Of a DNA stretch of 64,000 nucleotides, positions 40,218 through 49,169 are shown piece by piece. A program made the translations under genes and the position numbers. The DNA comes from Streptomyces parvulus (GTDB lineage Bacteria > Actinomycetota > Actinomycetes > Streptomycetales > Streptomycetaceae), in the NCBI RefSeq assembly GCF_014648855.1, contig NZ_BMRX01000010.1, forward strand, positions 248,001 through 312,000, written 5' to 3'. The notes under the pieces are model-generated. The model worked only from the letters and a program-made list of their open reading frames with translations, had not been told where the DNA came from and searched no databases. The first letter of the stretch is position 1. Each line of letters begins with the position of its first letter.

Positions 40218-41756
40218 GTGACCGACGCCCACACCGCAGGACCCTTCATCGCGGCCATCGACCAGGGCACCACGTCCTCCCGCTGCATCGTCTTCGACCG
40301 CGACGGACGCATCGTCTCCGTCGACCAGAAGGAGCACGAGCAGATCTTCCCCAAGCCGGGCTGGGTCGAGCACGACGCCACGGAGATCTGGACCAACGTC
40401 CAGGAGGTCGTGGCCGGGGCGGTCGAGAAGGCCGGCATCACCCGCGACGACATCAAGGCCATCGGCATCACCAACCAGCGCGAGACCACCCTCGTCTGGG
40501 ACCGGAACACCGGTGAGCCCGTCCACAACGCCATCGTCTGGCAGGACACCCGCACCGACGCCCTGTGCAAGGAACTCGGCCGCAACGTCGGCCAGGACCG
40601 CTTCCGCCGCGAGACCGGCCTCCCCCTGGCCTCCTACTTCGCCGGTCCCAAGGCCCGCTGGCTGCTCGACAACGTCGACGGCCTGCGCGAGCGCGCCGAG
40701 GCGGGCGACCTGCTCTTCGGCACCATGGACACCTGGGTCATCTGGAACCTCACCGGCGGTGTGAACGGCGGCAAGCACGTCACCGACGTCACCAACGCCT
40801 CCCGCACCATGCTGATGAACCTGCACACCATGGCGTGGGACGAGAAGATCGCCGAGTCGATCGGCGTGCCGATGCGGATGCTCCCCGAGATCCGCTCCTC
40901 CGCCGAGGTGTACGGCGAGATCACGGGCGGGCGCCTCGGCGAGCTGCTAGGCGGCATCCCCGTCGCCTCCGCGCTCGGCGACCAGCAGGCGGCCCTGTTC
41001 GGGCAGACCTGTTTCTCCGAGGGCGAGACCAAGTCGACGTACGGCACCGGCACCTTCATGGTGATGAACACCGGTGACAAGCTCATCAACTCCTACTCCG
41101 GCCTGCTGACCACCGTCGGCTACAAGATCGGCGACCAGGACACGGTCTACGCCCTGGAGGGCTCGATCGCCGTCACCGGTTCGCTGGTGCAGTGGATGCG
41201 CGACCAGATGGGCCTGATCTCCACCGCCGCCGAGATCGAGACCCTCGCGCTGACCGTCGAGGACAACGGCGGCGCCTACTTCGTCCCGGCCTTCTCCGGC
41301 CTGTTCGCCCCGTACTGGCGCTCCGACGCCCGCGGTGTGATCGCCGGCCTCACCCGGTACGTCACCAAGGCGCACCTCGCGCGCGCCGTCCTGGAGGCCA
41401 CCGCCTGGCAGACGCGGGAGATCGCGGACGCCATGACGAAGGACTCCGGCGTGGAGCTGACCGCCCTCAAGGTCGACGGCGGCATGACCTCCAACAACCT
41501 GCTGATGCAGACCCTCGCCGACTTCGTGGACGCCCCCGTGGTGCGCCCGATGGTCGCCGAGACCACCTGCCTCGGCGCCGCCTACGCCGCCGGCCTGGCC
41601 GTCGGCTTCTGGAACAGCACCGACGACCTGCGCGCCAACTGGCGGCGGGCCGCCGAGTGGACCCCCCGCATGGACGCGGAGATCCGCGACCGTGAGTACA
41701 AGAGCTGGCTCAAGGCCGTCGAGCGGACCATGGGCTGGCTCGAGGACGAGGAGTAA
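40218..41756 (+). CDS. glpK: Glycerol kinase GlpK
   Basis: Protein of 512 residues of the FGGY carbohydrate kinase family: AAIDQGTTSSRCIVFD at the N-terminal phosphate loop, GITNQRETTLVWD, and KVDGGMTSNNLLMQTLADFVD near the C-terminus. It phosphorylates glycerol to glycerol 3-phosphate with ATP. GTG start 82 bp downstream of glpF; AGGAG lies 9 nt before it. Confidence 0.96.
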   Translation: MTDAHTAGPFIAAIDQGTTSSRCIVFDRDGRIVSVDQKEHEQIFPKPGWVEHDATEIWTNVQEVVAGAVEKAGITRDDIKAIGITNQRETTLVWDRNTGEPVHNAIVWQDTRTDALCKELGRNVGQDRFRRETGLPLASYFAGPKARWLLDNVDGLRERAEAGDLLFGTMDTWVIWNLTGGVNGGKHVTDVTNASRTMLMNLHTMAWDEKIAESIGVPMRMLPEIRSSAEVYGEITGGRLGELLGGIPVASALGDQQAALFGQTCFSEGETKSTYGTGTFMVMNTGDKLINSYSGLLTTVGYKIGDQDTVYALEGSIAVTGSLVQWMRDQMGLISTAAEIETLALTVEDNGGAYFVPAFSGLFAPYWRSDARGVIAGLTRYVTKAHLARAVLEATAWQTREIADAMTKDSGVELTALKVDGGMTSNNLLMQTLADFVDAPVVRPMVAETTCLGAAYAAGLAVGFWNSTDDLRANWRRAAEWTPRMDAEIRDREYKSWLKAVERTMGWLEDEE

Positions 41757-41764
41757 GAACCGCA

Positions 41765-43381
41765 ATGACCACTCAGTCCACCCTGCAGTCCGTGCCTGCC
41801 CTGGGTACGCACCCGGCCTCCGGCTCCAACCCGAGCCGGGCCGAGACCCGGGAGCAGCTCTCCAAGGCGTCGTACGACCTTCTCGTGATCGGCGGCGGCA
41901 TCCTGGGCATCTCCACCGCCTGGCATGCCGCGCAGTCCGGTCTCAGGGTGGCCGTGGTCGACGCCGGCGACTTCGCCGGCGCCACCTCCTCAGCCTCCTC
42001 CAAGCTGCTCCACGGCGGACTGCGCTACCTGCAGACCGGCGCGGTGAAGCTGGTGGCGGAGAACCACTTCGAGCGCCGTGCGGTCTCCCGCCAGGTGGCC
42101 CCCCACCTGGCGAACCCGCTGACCTTCTACCTCCCCGTGTACAAGGGCGGGCCGCACGGCGCGGCGAAGCTCGGGGCCGGCGTCTTCGCGTACTCGGCGC
42201 TGTCCGCCTTCGGTGACGGCGTCGGCCACCTGCTCTCCCCCGCCAAGGCGGCGCAGGACGTGCCGGAGCTGCGCACCGACAACCTCAAGGCGGTCGCCGT
42301 GTACGGCGACGACCAGATGAACGACGCGCGGATGGCGCTGATGACCGTCCGCGCGGCGGTCGACTCCGGCGCGGTCGTCCTCAACCACGCCGAGGTGACC
42401 GGCCTGCGCTTCACCAAGGGCCGGGTGACCGGCGCGGAGCTGAAGGACCGCCTGACCGGCGACGAGTTCGGGGTGAACGCGCGCCTGGTGCTCAACGCCA
42501 CCGGCCCCTGGGTCGACCACCTGCGGCGCATGGAGGACCCGGCGGCGGCACCGTCCATCCGCCTGTCCAAGGGCGCGCACCTGGTGCTCAAGCGCACCGC
42601 GCCGTGGAAGGCCGCGCTGGCCACCCCGATCGACAAGTACCGGATCACCTTCGCCCTCCCGTGGGAGGACATGCTGCTGCTCGGCACCACCGACGAGGAG
42701 TTCGAGGGCGACCCCGGGGACGTGGCGGTCAACGAGAAGGACATCGCCCAGATCCTCGACGAGGCCGCGTTCTCCATCCGCGACCAGCAGCTCGACCGGG
42801 ACCTGATCACGTACTCCTTCGCGGGCCTGCGGGTGCTCCCCGGCGGCCCGGGTGACACCGCCAAGGCCAAGCGCGAGACGGTCGTCACCGAGGGCCGGGG
42901 CGGGATGCTGTCCGTGGCCGGCGGCAAGTGGACCACCTTCCGCCACATCGGCCGCACGGTGATGAAGAAGCTGGAGGCGCTGCCGGGCCACCCGCTGGGC
43001 GAGGACTTCGAGCCCATCGCGTCGCTGCCGAAGAAGCTGCCGCTGCCCGGCGTCGCCAACCCGCGCGCGGTCGCCCACCGGCTGCTGGTCGACGGCCCGG
43101 CGCCCGGCCCGCGCATGGCGGCGGACACCGCGCGGCACCTGGCCACCCACTACGGTTCGCTGGCCTTCGACATCGCCCGGCTCGCCAACGAGAACCCCGA
43201 ACTGGCCGAGCGCGTCCACCCGGACGCCCCGGAGATCTGGGCGCAGGTCGTGTGGGCCCGGGACAACGAGTGGGCCGAGACGGCGGACGACGTGCTGCGC
43301 CGCCGGACCACGCTGACGATCCGCGGCCTGGCCACGGACGACGTCCGCGCCAGGGTCCAGGGCCTGCTCGACGGGAAGTAG
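41765..43381 (+). CDS. glpD: Glycerol-3-phosphate dehydrogenase GlpD
   Basis: Protein of 538 residues. The FAD-binding loop is VIGGGILGISTAWHAA (about 42-57), followed by SSASSKLLHGGLRYLQTGAV, central LLLGTTDEEFEGD, and the C-terminal cap domain with AGGKWTTFRHIGRTVMKK. It is a membrane-associated quinone-linked enzyme oxidising glycerol 3-phosphate to dihydroxyacetone phosphate. Its ATG is 8 bp after the glpK stop, with a GAGGAG element within the glpK end, so translation is probably coupled. Confidence 0.95.
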   Translation: MTTQSTLQSVPALGTHPASGSNPSRAETREQLSKASYDLLVIGGGILGISTAWHAAQSGLRVAVVDAGDFAGATSSASSKLLHGGLRYLQTGAVKLVAENHFERRAVSRQVAPHLANPLTFYLPVYKGGPHGAAKLGAGVFAYSALSAFGDGVGHLLSPAKAAQDVPELRTDNLKAVAVYGDDQMNDARMALMTVRAAVDSGAVVLNHAEVTGLRFTKGRVTGAELKDRLTGDEFGVNARLVLNATGPWVDHLRRMEDPAAAPSIRLSKGAHLVLKRTAPWKAALATPIDKYRITFALPWEDMLLLGTTDEEFEGDPGDVAVNEKDIAQILDEAAFSIRDQQLDRDLITYSFAGLRVLPGGPGDTAKAKRETVVTEGRGGMLSVAGGKWTTFRHIGRTVMKKLEALPGHPLGEDFEPIASLPKKLPLPGVANPRAVAHRLLVDGPAPGPRMAADTARHLATHYGSLAFDIARLANENPELAERVHPDAPEIWAQVVWARDNEWAETADDVLRRRTTLTIRGLATDDVRARVQGLLDGK

Positions 43382-43533
43382 GCCGCCGCTCTCCGGGCAG
43401 GCCAGGAGGGCGTCCGGTCCCCTCGCGCGGGGCAGTGATCCGTTCACTCCCCCGTGCAAGGGGGCTGCGGGCGGCCCCTCGCCACGCCGTAAGGTTGGGG
43501 GGTACGCGAGGGCACGTCGGAAGGAGGCGCTGG

Positions 43534-44526
43534 GTGATCGAGCTCGAGGGGGTTCCCGAGCTGGTCGACCCGGTCATGGTGGCCGCGTTCGAGGGCTGGA
43601 ACGATGCCGGCGACGCCGCCTCCACCGCGGTCGCGCATCTCGACAGGGAATGGAAGGGCGAGGTCTTCGCGGCGCTGGACGCCGAGGACTACTACGACTT
43701 CCAGGTCAACCGTCCCACCGTCTTCATGGAGGACGGCGTCCGCAAGGTCACGTGGCCGACGACCAGGCTCTCGGTGGTGCGGATCGGCGGTGACAAGCCG
43801 CGCGACCTCGTGCTCGTCCGGGGCATCGAGCCGTCCATGCGCTGGCGCTCGTTCTGCAACGAACTGCTGGGCTTCGCCCACGAGCTGGGCGTCGAGCTGG
43901 TGGTCGTCCTGGGCGCGCTGCTGGGCGACACGCCGCACACCCGCCCGGTGCCGATCAGCGGGACCACGTCGGACGCCGACCTGGCCAGGCGCATGGACCT
44001 GGAGGAGACCAAGTACGAGGGCCCCACCGGCATCGTCGGCATCCTGCAGGAGGCCTGCGCGCACGCGGGCGTACCGGCCGTGTCGCTGTGGGCCGCGGTG
44101 CCGCACTACGTCTCGCAGCCGCCCAACCCGAAGGCCACGCTGGCCCTGCTGAACCGGCTGGAGGACCTGATCGGGGTGCGCGTCCCGCTGGGCGAGCTGG
44201 CCGAGGACGCCCGCGCCTGGCAGACGGGGGTGGACCAGCTGGCCGCCGAGGACAGCGAGGTCGCCGAGTACGTCCAGTCGCTGGAGGAGGCCCGGGACAC
44301 CGCGGAGCTGCCGGAGGCGTCGGGCGAGGCGATCGCCCGCGAGTTCGAGCGGTACCTGCGGCGCCGGGACGGTTCGGGGACGGGCGGTCCGGGCGGACAC
44401 GCCACGGCGGACGGCGGCGACGGTCCGTCCGGCGCGCCGTACCTGCGGGACAACCCGAGCGGCCGGACCCGGCCGCCGCGGCCGCCCAAGGCGAGCGGGG
44501 ACGACGAGGAGTCGTCGGAGGACTGA
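43534..44526 (+). CDS. PAC2 family protein
   Basis: Protein of 330 residues. The domain begins VIELEGVPELVDPVMVAAFEGWNDAGDAAS and contains FMEDGVRKVTWPTTRL, ELVVVLGALLGDTPHTRPVPI and PNPKATLALLNRLEDL. The last ~55 residues are Gly/Asp/Pro-rich and disordered. PAC2 proteins resemble the eukaryotic proteasome-assembly chaperone 2, but in actinobacteria their function is not established. AAGGAGG lies 7 nt before GTG 43534. The gene is convergent with mshC. Confidence 0.88.
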   Translation: MIELEGVPELVDPVMVAAFEGWNDAGDAASTAVAHLDREWKGEVFAALDAEDYYDFQVNRPTVFMEDGVRKVTWPTTRLSVVRIGGDKPRDLVLVRGIEPSMRWRSFCNELLGFAHELGVELVVVLGALLGDTPHTRPVPISGTTSDADLARRMDLEETKYEGPTGIVGILQEACAHAGVPAVSLWAAVPHYVSQPPNPKATLALLNRLEDLIGVRVPLGELAEDARAWQTGVDQLAAEDSEVAEYVQSLEEARDTAELPEASGEAIAREFERYLRRRDGSGTGGPGGHATADGGDGPSGAPYLRDNPSGRTRPPRPPKASGDDEESSED

Positions 44527-44543
44527 GCGGGCCCCACCCGCGT

Positions 44544-44582
44544 GGAACGGGGGCGCCTCCCACCGGGAGGCGCCCCCGTTCC
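44544..44582. terminator. Bidirectional 18-bp perfect hairpin between PAC2 and mshC genes
   Basis: Arms 44544-44561 and 44565-44582 are exact reverse complements with a 3-nt loop. It lies between convergent stops (44526 and 44599) and can end both transcripts. Confidence 0.8.
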
Positions 44583-44598
44583 TTGTTCGCGTGCCCGC

Positions 44599-45828
44599 CT
44601 AGAGCGCCACGCCCATCAGCGCGTCCACCGCGCGGGAGACGACGCCGGGCGCACCCTCGTCGGTGCCGCCGCTCTCCTGCTGGAGGGCGGCCCAGCGGTC
44701 GACGGCGTCGAGCGCGGCCGGCGAGTCCAGGTCGTTCGCGAGGGCCTCGCGGATCTCCTCGACGAGCGCCTCGGCGGGCGGGCCGTCGGGCCGGGAAACG
44801 GCGGCGCGCCAGCGTTCGAGGCGCGCGACGGCGTCCCGCAGCACCTGGTCGGTCCACTCCCAGTCGGAGCGGTAGTGGTGGGCGAGCAGGGCCAGCCGGA
44901 TCGCGGCGGGGTCGACGCCCTCGCGGCGCAGCGCCGACACGAAGACCAGGTTGCCCTTGGACTTGGACATCTTCTCGCCGTCGAGTCCGACCATGCCGGC
45001 GTGGACGTACGCCTTGGCCATGGGGAACTCGCCGGTGAGCGCCTGGGCGTGCGAGGCGCCCATCTCGTGGTGCGGGAAGGCGAGGTCGGAGCCGCCGCCC
45101 TGGACGTCGAAGCCCATGCCGAGGTGGTCGAGGGCGATGGCCACGCACTCGATGTGCCAGCCGGGGCGCCCGCGGCCGAGGGACGCGCCGTCCCAGCTGG
45201 GCTCCCCCTCGCGGGCCGCCATCCACAGCATCGGGTCGAGCGGGTTCTTCTTGCCGGGCCGGTCCGGGTCGCCGCCCCGCTCGGCGGAGAGCAGCCGCAT
45301 GGCGGCGGCGTCGAGGTGGGAGACCCCGCCGAAGTGCGGGTCGGCCTCGACGGAGAAGTAGGTGTCGCCCTCCAGCTCGTAGGCGGCGCCGGCGTCGCGC
45401 AGCCGCTCCACCAGCGGGACGATGCCGGGTATGGCCTCCACCGCGCCTATGTAGTGGCGGGGCGGCAGCATCCGCAGCGCCGTCATGTCCTCGCGGAAGA
45501 GGGCGGTCTCCTTCTCGGCGAGGGCGGTCCAGTCGACGTCGTCACGCACGGCCCGCTCCAGGAGCGGGTCGTCGACGTCCGTCACGTTCTGGACGTAGTG
45601 CACCTGCCGCTTGGTGTCGAGCCACACGCGCTGCACGAGGTCGAACGCGTTGTAGGTCGCCGCGTGCCCCATATGGGTCGCGTCGTACGGCGTGATGCCG
45701 CAGACGTAGATGCGGGCGACGGGACCGGGGGCGAGGGTCACCAGGTCCCCGGTCGCGGTGTCGTGGATCCTCAGGTCGCGGCCCTGACCAGGCAGGGCGG
45801 GGACCTCGGAAGCGGGCCAGGCATGCAT
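44599..45828 (-). CDS. mshC: Mycothiol ligase MshC (CysS-like)
   Basis: Protein of 409 residues, shorter than cysteinyl-tRNA synthetase. It carries CGITPYDATHMGHA (zinc Cys and HIGH-like motif), GRPGWHIECVAIA, GSDLAFPHHEMGASHAQALTG and KMSKSKGN. The short helical C-terminus lacks an anticodon-binding domain, as expected for MshC. It joins cysteine to GlcN-Ins with ATP during mycothiol synthesis. Upstream on the same strand, 108 bp away, is the kinase-like gene of the DUF3090 operon. Confidence 0.95.
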   Translation of the reverse strand: MHAWPASEVPALPGQGRDLRIHDTATGDLVTLAPGPVARIYVCGITPYDATHMGHAATYNAFDLVQRVWLDTKRQVHYVQNVTDVDDPLLERAVRDDVDWTALAEKETALFREDMTALRMLPPRHYIGAVEAIPGIVPLVERLRDAGAAYELEGDTYFSVEADPHFGGVSHLDAAAMRLLSAERGGDPDRPGKKNPLDPMLWMAAREGEPSWDGASLGRGRPGWHIECVAIALDHLGMGFDVQGGGSDLAFPHHEMGASHAQALTGEFPMAKAYVHAGMVGLDGEKMSKSKGNLVFVSALRREGVDPAAIRLALLAHHYRSDWEWTDQVLRDAVARLERWRAAVSRPDGPPAEALVEEIREALANDLDSPAALDAVDRWAALQQESGGTDEGAPGVVSRAVDALMGVAL

Positions 45829-45936
45829 GTCATGAGCGTAACCGGACGGATGTTCCGTACACGAACCGGACCGGTCCGGATGGCCGATGGGGCACTCTTG
45901 CGCTCCACCGGCCCCCGTGCGTGAGCGGCCGGGGCG

Positions 45937-46767
45937 CTAGACCGGCGGCCAGGGGATGGCCGGCCACTCACCGCCCGGCTCGGGGTGCTTCCCGGAGGCC
46001 AGCAGGGCGTCGACCCGCGCGCGCGTGGCGTCGAGTTCGGCCGGGGTGATGAGGCCGGCGAGCCTGGTGGCCAGGGCCGCGCCGTCCCCCAGGGCCTGCC
46101 TGAGGGCGTCCAGCGCCGCCAGGGCCTCCTCGGTCAGCGGGTCGCCCGCCCAGCCCCACAGCAGGGTGCGCAGCTTGTTCTCGGCGTTGAAGGTGACGCC
46201 GTGGTCGATGCCGTACAGCCGGTCGCCCTCGGCGGGCAGCAGGTGGCCGCCCTTGCGATCGGCGTTGTTGATCACGGCGTCCAGCACGGCGAGCCGGCGC
46301 AGCCGCTCGTCGTCCGCGTGCACGAGCAGGGCGGTGCGGCCCTCGCCCACCTCGGCGAGGGCGATGCCCTTCCAGCCGGGGCCGGGCTCCTCGGTGTCCA
46401 CCAGGGCGAGCAGTTCCGTCTCCGGCACCGCCTCGATCCACAGCTGGACCATGCCCTCGCCGTACGGCCCGTCGCGCAGCACGGTGGGCGGGACCAGTCC
46501 CCAGCCGGTGGCCTCGGAGACCTCGTAGGCGGCGACCTCGCGCTGGGCGAGGGTGCCGTCGGGGAAGTCCCACAGGGGCCGCTCGCCGGCGACCGGTTTG
46601 TAGATGCAGCCCGCCTCGCGCCCTTCGTGCGTCACCGTGCAGTACAGCGCCGCGTTGGACGCCTCGCGGATGCGTCCGCGCACGGTCAGCTCGCCGAGGG
46701 CGAGCAGGTCGGCCGCCGCCGCGTCGGTGGTCACGCTCCGCGGCGGTATCCGTTCTGGCGCGGACAT
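45937..46767 (-). CDS. PI3/PI4-kinase-like protein (SCO1664 family)
   Basis: Protein of 276 residues. GCIYKPVAGERPLWDFP resembles the ATP-binding Lys strand, LDAVINNADRKGGHLL the catalytic loop, and YGIDHGVTFN the metal-binding Asp segment of phosphatidylinositol 3/4-kinase-like or HipA-like folds. Substrate and activity are unknown. The ATG at 46767 overlaps the DUF3090 gene by 37 bp, so the pair is translationally linked. It lies just upstream of mshC. Confidence 0.85.
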   Translation of the reverse strand: MSAPERIPPRSVTTDAAAADLLALGELTVRGRIREASNAALYCTVTHEGREAGCIYKPVAGERPLWDFPDGTLAQREVAAYEVSEATGWGLVPPTVLRDGPYGEGMVQLWIEAVPETELLALVDTEEPGPGWKGIALAEVGEGRTALLVHADDERLRRLAVLDAVINNADRKGGHLLPAEGDRLYGIDHGVTFNAENKLRTLLWGWAGDPLTEEALAALDALRQALGDGAALATRLAGLITPAELDATRARVDALLASGKHPEPGGEWPAIPWPPV

Positions 46768-47321
46768 ACGTGTCCTTCCGGGTCGAGCGGGAGACTGCAC
46801 AGGGGGCACGGCGGCCGCCCGGCGTTGACGACGTCGAGGGCGCGTTTGGCGAAGGCCCTGGCCTGCGCGCCGGTGAGGCGGACGCGGAGCATCGGGGGGC
46901 CGTTCTCCTCGTCCTGGAGCAGCCGCTCCTCGGCCTCCGCCAGGTCCTCCTCGGACTCGGCGTCCAGCTCCACCAGGGCCTGCGCCTCGACGATCATGCG
47001 CTGGTCCTCGCCGTCCCAGGCCAGGGCCATGGTGCCGACCCGGAACTCCTCCTCGACGGGGGTGTCGAGCGGCGCCGTGTCGGACGGCTCGGTGGGGGCC
47101 ACGGCGGGGACGACGGTGCTGCCGCCGCTGCGCCGCACGACCTCGTCGAGCAGCTCGTCCATGCGCTCGGCGAGGGCGGCGACCTGGGTCTTCTCCAGGG
47201 CCACGCTGGTCACCCGGGAGCCCGCGGTGGCCTGGAGGAAGAACGTACGGCGCCCGGGCAGCCCGACCGTGCCGGCCACGAAACGTTCCGGTTGGTCGTA
47301 GAGGAACACCTGACGGGACAC
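46731..47321 (-). CDS. DUF3090 family protein
   Basis: Protein of 196 residues. It opens SRQVFLYDQPERFVAGTVGLPGRRTFFLQA, has a beta-rich core (GTMALAWDGEDQRMIVEAQAL), and ends with a knuckle-like CPLC...HVCP segment that may bind zinc. Function is unknown; homologues lie beside mshC and a histidine phosphatase in mycobacteria as I recall. The GTG at 47321 is chosen on homology and a GGAG element about 10 nt upstream. It overlaps the kinase-like gene. Confidence 0.88.
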   Translation of the reverse strand: MSRQVFLYDQPERFVAGTVGLPGRRTFFLQATAGSRVTSVALEKTQVAALAERMDELLDEVVRRSGGSTVVPAVAPTEPSDTAPLDTPVEEEFRVGTMALAWDGEDQRMIVEAQALVELDAESEEDLAEAEERLLQDEENGPPMLRVRLTGAQARAFAKRALDVVNAGRPPCPLCSLPLDPEGHVCPRQNGYRRGA

Positions 47322-47400
47322 GTCCTGTCTCCATGGAAGTCGGGGAAAGCGGAAGATCGGGGGCACTGCCGCGACCGGTTCACCCTACTGCGGCGGACGA

Positions 47401-48087
47401 TCACGGTGCGCCCGCACCACCCCCGACCGTGGCCTCGTCGCCCGGCGGGGCCTGCTGCGGGGCGAGCGACGCGAAGTCGCCGGTGTCGCCGAGGCGCACG
47501 AGGAAGGGCCGCAGGCGGGTGTAGCGGATCGCGGTGACCGAGCAGGGCTCGACCGAGATCCGCTGGAAGAGGTCGAGGTGCAGGCCGAGGGCGTCCGCGA
47601 CCAGGGACTTGATGATGTCGCCGTGGGAGCACATGAGGTACACGGCGTCGGCGCCGTGGTCGCGCTCCACGCGCGCGTTCCACTCGCGCACGGCCTCGGC
47701 GGCGCGGGTCTGCATCGCGCGCATCGACTCGCCGCCGGGGAACGCCGCGGCGGACGGGTGGGACTGCACCACCTCCATGAGGGGTTCGTCCTTGAGTTCG
47801 GCGAGCTTGCGGCCGGACCAGTCGCCGTAGTGGCACTCGCCGATGCGTTCGTCGGTGTGCGCGCGCAGACCGGGGCGGGCCTCCAGCAGCGGCCGGACGG
47901 TCTCCTGGCAGCGCTGGAGGGGACTGGTGACGATCTCGGAGAGCGGCAGGCCGGCGATCCGCCCGGGCAGCGCGGCGGCCTGTGCGGCGCCGCGTTCGTC
48001 GAGGGCCACGCCGGGTGTCCACCCGGCGAGCAGCCCCTCGGTGTTGGCGGTGGAACGTCCGTGCCTAACGAGGATCAGCGTGGGCAT
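47401..48087 (-). CDS. Histidine phosphatase superfamily protein (MSMEG_4193-like)
   Basis: Protein of 228 residues. The catalytic RHG motif is LILVRHGRSTANTEG (His9), with SPLQRCQETVRPLL, the acid in IGECHYGDWSGRKL and the second His in CSHGDIIKSLVAD. This is the cofactor-independent branch of the phosphoglycerate-mutase fold, which usually acts as a phosphatase. It leads the operon that continues with DUF3090 and the kinase-like gene, 79 bp downstream. It is divergent from corA by 61 bp. Confidence 0.88.
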   Translation of the reverse strand: MPTLILVRHGRSTANTEGLLAGWTPGVALDERGAAQAAALPGRIAGLPLSEIVTSPLQRCQETVRPLLEARPGLRAHTDERIGECHYGDWSGRKLAELKDEPLMEVVQSHPSAAAFPGGESMRAMQTRAAEAVREWNARVERDHGADAVYLMCSHGDIIKSLVADALGLHLDLFQRISVEPCSVTAIRYTRLRPFLVRLGDTGDFASLAPQQAPPGDEATVGGGAGAP

Positions 48088-48148
48088 GCGGCCAGGGTAG
48101 GCGTACGGCGCGGTACAGGGGCGCCGCAGTGAGGGGAGAAGGCGTTCG

Positions 48149-49144
48149 GTGATCGTCGACTGTGCCATCTACCGGGACGGGCACCGCACGGACGGGCCCG
48201 AGGACTTCTCCGACGCGCTCGGGGAGGCGCGGGCCGCGGGCGGCTTCGTCTGGATAGGCCTGCACGAACCCACGGAGGAGGAGTTCGAGCTGGTCAGCCA
48301 GGAGTTCGGACTCCATCCGCTGGCCGTGGAGGACGCCCTCAAGGCGCACCAGCGGCCGAAGCTGGAGGTGTACGACGACTCGCTCTTCGCCGTCCTCAAG
48401 CCGGTGGTGTACGAGCCGGACAGCGACTCCGTCTCCACCGGCGAGTTGATGATCTTCCTGGGCGACGCGTTCGCCGTGGTCGTCCGGCACGGCGAGGACT
48501 CCCCGCTGAAGGCCGTGCGCCGGCGCCTGGAGCACGAGCCGGAACTGCTCGGCAAGGGCCCCACGGCGGTGCTCTACGCGATCGCGGACGCCACCGTCGA
48601 CCACTATTTGGACGTGGCGGTCGAGCTGCAGAACGACCTGGAGGAGCTGGAGGCCGAGGTGTTCTCGCCGGACAGCGGGGGCTCGCGGAACACGGCCTCC
48701 AGGATCTACACGTTCAAGCGGCAGGTCCTGGAGTTCCGGCGGGCGACCGGGCCGCTGGCGCCGCCGCTGGCCAGGCTGGCCGGGACGGGCTCGTTCGGCG
48801 CCGGGGTGCCGTTCGTCAACGACCGGGCCCGGCCCTTCTTCCGGGACGTGAGCGATCACCTCACACGGGTGAACGAGTCGGTGGAGAACCTGGACCGCCT
48901 GGTGTCGGACATCCTGTCGGCACACCTGGCGCAGATGAGCGTCCGCCAGAACGACGACATGCGGAAGATCTCCGCGTGGGCCGCCATGGCCGCGGTCCCC
49001 ACGATGATCGCGGGGGTCTACGGCATGAACTTCGACCACATGCCGGAGCTGCACTGGGTGTGGGGCTATCCGGCGGTGATCCTGCTGATGGCCGTCCTGG
49101 AGGTGCTGCTGTTCCGGCAGTTCAAGCGCCGGGGCTGGCTGTAG
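48149..49144 (+). CDS. corA: CorA family magnesium/cobalt transporter
   Basis: Protein of 331 residues. The large cytoplasmic N-terminal domain has HPLAVEDALKAHQRPKLEVYDD. A long helix leads to two C-terminal membrane segments, the first ending in the signature YGMNFDHMPEL. It forms a pentameric divalent cation channel. GTG start at 48149. It is divergent from the phosphatase operon. Confidence 0.93.
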   Translation: MIVDCAIYRDGHRTDGPEDFSDALGEARAAGGFVWIGLHEPTEEEFELVSQEFGLHPLAVEDALKAHQRPKLEVYDDSLFAVLKPVVYEPDSDSVSTGELMIFLGDAFAVVVRHGEDSPLKAVRRRLEHEPELLGKGPTAVLYAIADATVDHYLDVAVELQNDLEELEAEVFSPDSGGSRNTASRIYTFKRQVLEFRRATGPLAPPLARLAGTGSFGAGVPFVNDRARPFFRDVSDHLTRVNESVENLDRLVSDILSAHLAQMSVRQNDDMRKISAWAAMAAVPTMIAGVYGMNFDHMPELHWVWGYPAVILLMAVLEVLLFRQFKRRGWL

Positions 49145-49169
49145 CGCCCGGGGCCGGGCCGCCCGGGCC

